Source: Rhinopomastus cyanomelas (Eukaryota > Chordata > Aves > Bucerotiformes > Rhinopomastidae). From it: a stretch of 64,000 nt of DNA. Under the pieces are notes generated by a model. It was not told the DNA's origin. It was given only the letters and a program-made list of their open reading frames with translations, and did not search any database. The first letter of the stretch is position 1; every line of letters begins with the position of its first letter. Below are positions 59,839 to 64,000 of the stretch, in pieces. Where the stretch lies: assembly GCA_013400115.1 (NCBI GenBank), contig VXBP01001802.1, positions 62,001 to 126,000 on the forward strand, given 5' to 3'. A program made the translations under genes and the position numbers.

Positions 59839-59928
59839 GCATTCTGCCCCGTGCCCACAGCATTCCTTCCCATGCCCACAGCATTCCTCCCCGTGCCCAC
59901 AGCATTCCTCCCCGTGCCCACCGCCCCG
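59839..59928. repeat. 21-bp minisatellite, four to five copies
   Basis: Copies of ccgtgcccacagcattcctc with minor changes, 180 bases to the right of the 30-bp array. Confidence 0.9.
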
Positions 59929-59929
59929 T

Positions 59930-62900
59930 GCCTGTGGCACTCTGCTCTGTGCCACACAGACAGCTGGCATAGCCCCTGCTCACCCCCAGCTCCCCTGAGC
60001 TGTGCTGGAGCAGGGTGGGCGGGATGTAGGAGAAGAGATTCCCTTTAGGGAAGAACCAGGACAGAGGGAGGAAGATGGGACTGGGGTGCTCCTGCTGCCA
60101 GAAAGCATCAGCCCCAAGGGAGAAGCTGCGCAGGAGCCGTGTGGATGGGCCAGAGGCAGCTGCTCCAGAAGGCATTGAGCACCCTGGGGGTGCCGGGAGC
60201 CGCAGACCCGCGCCGGCTGGGAGCCGCTCTGTGGCCACAGCACCTACAGCCCTGGTTTGGGGCCTTGGATTCCTTCCCTCCTCCTGCTCCTCAGGCATCG
60301 CTCACACTCAGCCCCGGCTCTTGCTGTGCCTGGGCTTTGCCGGCGGGAGCAGCCCGGCTCCTGCCTGTGTGGCAGAGGCGTGAGTGGGGCATCAGCCAGG
60401 ACTCTGCACGTCCCGGTCCATCCAGTTCGCGGGGAGATGCCAGCGTCGGGATTAGCGCCGGGGCAGAGTCGCCACGCGTCACCGTGTGTCACAGCCCGTC
60501 GCTGCCAGGGCAGATGCTGCAATCGTGGGCTAGTACCTGACTCACGGCCGAAACCGCTCCGGTGCTGCCCCGGCCCCAGGACGCTGCGGCTGGCGCAGCT
60601 CTCCCGGGCTGGGGACGCTGGCAAAGGCTTCTCCCAGGCACCAGGCTCTGGCAGGGTCCATGGGGCGATTCGGGGCCCCAGCCTGGAGGTGGGGAATCCC
60701 CTTGAGGAGCTGCTCAGCCTCACTGATGTCACCCAGGGTGGGCAGTGGGACCTCAGGCCGAGGCAGGGAGCCTGCACAAGGGAGCAGCTGTGCCCCAGCA
60801 CCATCCCGCGCCGGTCTGGGGGCAGCCCAGCTCTGCGACCCTCTGCTCGCAGCTCCGCACGGAGGGGAGGCACTGCTGGGTGGCGAGAGCTCTGCCCGTT
60901 GCGTTACTGGGTCATCCACGGGCTGCTGGGGTCTGGTGGCAGCTGATGTGACCCAGGGCCCAGACCACAGGGCTTGGGCTGGGCAGCGGCAGGGTGGGCT
61001 CTGGACTTCCTAGGGGGGCTGACTGGAGACCCCTGCACCCTGTGAGCCCCGTTGTGGGTGTCTGGAGGAGAAACCTCCCTGTGCTGAGTGTCAGGGGTCC
61101 AGCTCGCCCTGTCCTGAGGGTGCAGGGGTCAAATGAGCCCCCTGTACAGCCCCCCAGCTGCCCTTCGCCTGTGGCAGAGGAGCCCCAAGGGGTTTCCTGT
61201 GCCCCAGCCAGGCCCCATTGACATTGATGGAGCATTTAGCTCCAGACCTGCCCGGGGACCCCTGCAGCGTCTCCCGGGGTGGGGGAAGGGGCCCAGGCAG
61301 CCTTTAACCCCCTGGGTGCCGCCCGGCTGCACCTGCTGGGAGCAGCTTTGGGCACCAGCCCCTGGCACAGGGGAGGTCATTCTGCTTTTCCACCCAGGAG
61401 GAGCCTTTGCCCAGCGGTTTGAGCTCTCAGCAGCACTTGGGCAGCAGGTCCCAGAGGTACCTCTGCAGCCCCTGCACAGGTGTTTCCAGCAGGTGTGTTA
61501 GAGGAGCTGGGAGCACTGGTAAAGCCACCAGTGGCACCAGTACCACCATGTCAGTGCTTCCAGCGCAGCTCCAACAAACCCAGCTCCAGCTCCTGGCAGC
61601 AGGAGCCTTTGTGGAGCTGCTTCGGGCTCAGGAGAGCGACAGGAATGGGGCAGAGATGAGCAGAACCCTGGAGCTGTGGGGCTGAAGAGCCTGGCTCAGG
61701 CCCCACGGCCCCTCAGGCTGCTGTGGGGCAACTGTGCGTTGGATGGGGCAGAGCCAGCGCTGGGCTTGGCCAGCAGGCTCCCTGCCGTGGGGCCGTGGAG
61801 GCTGTTCCCCAGTGGGATGGGGAAGGGCTGATGGGCTCTGTGGGCTTCCAAACCCTGTTTCTGTCTGGGCACCTCGTGGTGGGAGAGGCACCGGTGGGTT
61901 CCTGCCCCCCAGCAAAGCTTCTCTGTGCAGCCCCGCAGCAGCTCCTGCACCCCTCTCCCCCCTCTCCCCTCGGAGTAGGGCAGGAGCAGAGCAGGAGCAG
62001 AGCAGAGGAGCAGCAGAGCCGAGCGAGGTTCTCCTGCTGCATCCTCCGGGCTCCGAAGGGCCGGTCCCAGCCTGCAGCAGCTTCGCCCCTGAGTCACCGG
62101 CCCCTGCCCGCTGCCGCTTCGTTTCGACGCCTCTGCCGGCCCGTCGAGGCAGCCCTGTGGCAGCGGTGCTGGCCGGACCTGCACCCTGGGTCTGGGGGTC
62201 GCAGCTGCTCCCCGCAGCCTCCAGCGCTCTGAAGCCGAAGCTGCGGGTCGGGGGCGTCGCCCCCCTGGGCAGGGACGGCCCCTGTGAGTGGGGCGGGGGC
62301 TGTCCCAGGGCCGGGAGGGGAGAGCAGGGCAGTGCCTGCTCCACAGTCTCCTGGGAGCAGGGTCCCCACGGGAAGAGCCCCGCGGGGCTCCCACCCCACC
62401 CGTGAGCGGCGGCTGCACAGCAGAGGAGGAGGAGGAGGAGGAGGAGGCGTAGGTTGAGTAGGTTTCCCAGCGTTTACTGCCTGTTGTTCCTGTAAACTCC
62501 ACTGCGAGTTTCTCAGAGGCTCCGGTTTACGATGTTTGGTGTCGGAGCCGAGTCCCGCTCCGTCCCGGGCAGTCTCCTGCCGTCGGGGTGACTCAGGGGC
62601 TCAGCAGGGCTCAGCGCGTAATCCAGGGTGAAGTAACCTGCTAGCTGCTCCGAGGCTCTTCTGCCTCCCAAGGCTCTGCCGCCTCAGGAGAAGGGCTGCC
62701 CCTGCCCTGGAGAGATCCTCCTCCGGGGTCTGGAGCAGCTGCTGGCCCCCGGCAGGACTCAGGTGCCCGGTGGCCCCCGAGGGCAGCGCTGAGCCCTCAC
62801 CCGGGGACAGCAGGGTCTGACCAGCCCCGCAGTTGCTTCTCGCAGGGCTGGCACCACTTGAATTTAAAGGGCTATTGTTTTGCTCCAGGAAATCCCCAAA

Positions 62901-63987
62901 CCCACGAGGATTTCTAAACCTGCTGCCGGACCAAGCACCTGCACAGCCCTCAGGCGCCCGCAGACCCCGCTGGGAGCCAGCCCGTGGCATCGGCTCTGCA
63001 GCAGAGAGAGTCGGGGAGACACGGTCACCCTGCCAGGCTGCACCCCCTCAGCCCAGCCTGAGCTGCTTCCCAGCTGTGGGTCCTGGCTGCAGCAGCTACA
63101 GGGGGCTGATTGCAGGATTAGCCCCTCCTGATATAACCCAGCTCTGGGGCTGCTGCAGAGCAACTGGGGAGGAAGAGGGGTCCCTGTGGTGGGAAGGAGC
63201 TGAGCTCTGGCAGCCCCTGGTACTGCCCAGCAGCAGCAGCTGCCACCTGGCCCTCCCAGGGCTGCTGCATGGGGTAAGTGAGGAGCAGAGCTGTGGTGCC
63301 CTGCTCTGTGGTGGCTGCTTGGTTTTCACCAGCTTTGCCCGGCTCTGATGCTCAGAGGCAGCTCTGCGCTGAGGGCTGGGGTCAGTACTGACTGCAGGGG
63401 CTGTGGTTGCTTGGGGAGGTTGAGCTTGGCCCTAAGGAACAGCTTCTGCCCCACAGGGGTTCCCCAAGTCCAGGCTGCCCAGGGCAGGGTGGGGGAACTG
63501 CCCATCCCTAGAGGGGTTACAGAGAGGTGGGGTGAGGGACAGGGGTCAGAGCTGCCAGGGCTAGAGAGTGCTTGGACCTGAGCTTAAAGGGCTCTTCTCT
63601 CCAAGCAGTTCTGCCTCTGTTCTGCGGCTGTTCATGTGTGGAAGGGTCTCAGCTGGGTGTGAGGGGGCCAAACCAGCCCCTCGATGAGCAGCAACAGGCT
63701 GCTGAGGAAGGTGCTGCCCGCAGGCTCCGTCTGGCTCTGAGGGCTCCTGTCACCTCCCTGCTGCTGCAGCCGGGACACTGGTACCTCTGACAGGGAGGGG
63801 AGGTGAGACCTGGGCAGGCTGCTCCGGGCTACCTGAGGGCCCTTCTGCCACTGGCAGAAGTGGGGTGAGGCTGGTGTGAGGAGGGTTGTTGCTGGTGTCT
63901 GAGGCCTTCCCCTTCGCTCCTGCAGAAGGAGCAGCTCCCCTGCTGCTGATCTGACCACAAAGACCAGCGGCTACGCAAAAATAGATC
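59930..63987. other. Intergenic sequence with no recognised gene
   Basis: 4 kb of GC-rich sequence. A GAG triplet run lies at 62420-62448. A diverged CR1-like patch (caggctgcccagggcagggt) lies near 63448-63560. No recognisable exon on either strand. Confidence 0.5.
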
Positions 63988-63993
63988 TTTATT
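63988..63993 (-). terminator. Minus-strand polyadenylation signal at the right edge (AATAAA)
   Basis: TTTATT on the plus strand, AATAAA on the minus strand, followed on the minus strand by tagcc and GT-rich sequence. A minus-strand gene lying to the right of the window would end here. In mammals SCNN1G sits directly upstream of SCNN1B in the same orientation, so SCNN1G is the expected owner. Confidence 0.45.
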
Positions 63994-64000
63994 CCCCGGT

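Noticed and set aside
59512..59928. Regularly spaced repeats resembling a CRISPR-like array
   Set aside because: Units are contiguous without unique spacers, and the surrounding genome is vertebrate. These are minisatellites.
52449..63987. Search for SCNN1G exons
   Set aside because: No frame contains gamma-ENaC landmarks (such as the second HG motif or TM2/pore sequence). The gene probably lies right of the window.

Overview
The window looks like vertebrate nuclear DNA, most likely from a small, gene-dense bird chromosome. The evidence is split coding exons with GT-AG introns of only 70-2,200 bases, very high G+C, C/G-ending codons, many minisatellites, and 3'-end fragments of CR1 LINEs, the dominant repeat of birds and other sauropsids. 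I cannot name the species. The gene set matches the block that lies on human chromosome 16p12.

Layout from left to right. 1-3407 holds the last six coding exons of PLK1 (+). 4467-11765 holds a complete 22-exon ERN2 (IRE1-beta, -), convergent with PLK1. 11766-13599 has no recognisable gene. 13600-18937 holds a complete seven-exon UBFD1 (-), which shares a 200-bp CpG-rich bidirectional promoter with the nine-exon EARS2 (+, 19139-24890). 25250-26854 holds degraded remains of GGA2 (+). 27177-42886 holds a complete 17-exon COG7 (+), whose introns carry most of the CR1 insertions. 42887-45152 is intergenic. 45153-51638 holds a 12-exon SCNN1B (epithelial sodium channel beta subunit, -), convergent with COG7. 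52.5-64 kb is non-coding as far as I can see. It contains one CpG-island-like stretch, several minisatellites and, at the extreme right edge, a minus-strand AATAAA that is where the next gene (SCNN1G by synteny) should end.

Exon boundaries were set by hand from splice sites, reading-frame phase and remembered family sequences. For all five complete genes the exon lengths sum to whole codons (ERN2 961 aa, UBFD1 273 aa, EARS2 505 aa, COG7 769 aa, SCNN1B 670 aa). These are housekeeping or epithelial genes, not an operon. They act separately: mitosis (PLK1), unfolded-protein response (ERN2), a ubiquitin-like-domain protein (UBFD1), mitochondrial glutamyl-tRNA synthesis (EARS2), Golgi tethering (COG7) and Na+ uptake (SCNN1B).

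The points most worth a second look are: the GGA2 remnant with a premature TGA and most of the gene missing; the ERN2-PLK1 block being inverted next to UBFD1 compared with human; a six-residue repeat array of N-glycosylation sequons in the beta-ENaC extracellular domain; a GC-AG intron in COG7; and a head-to-head pair of CR1 copies inside one COG7 intron. I found no new enzyme system.
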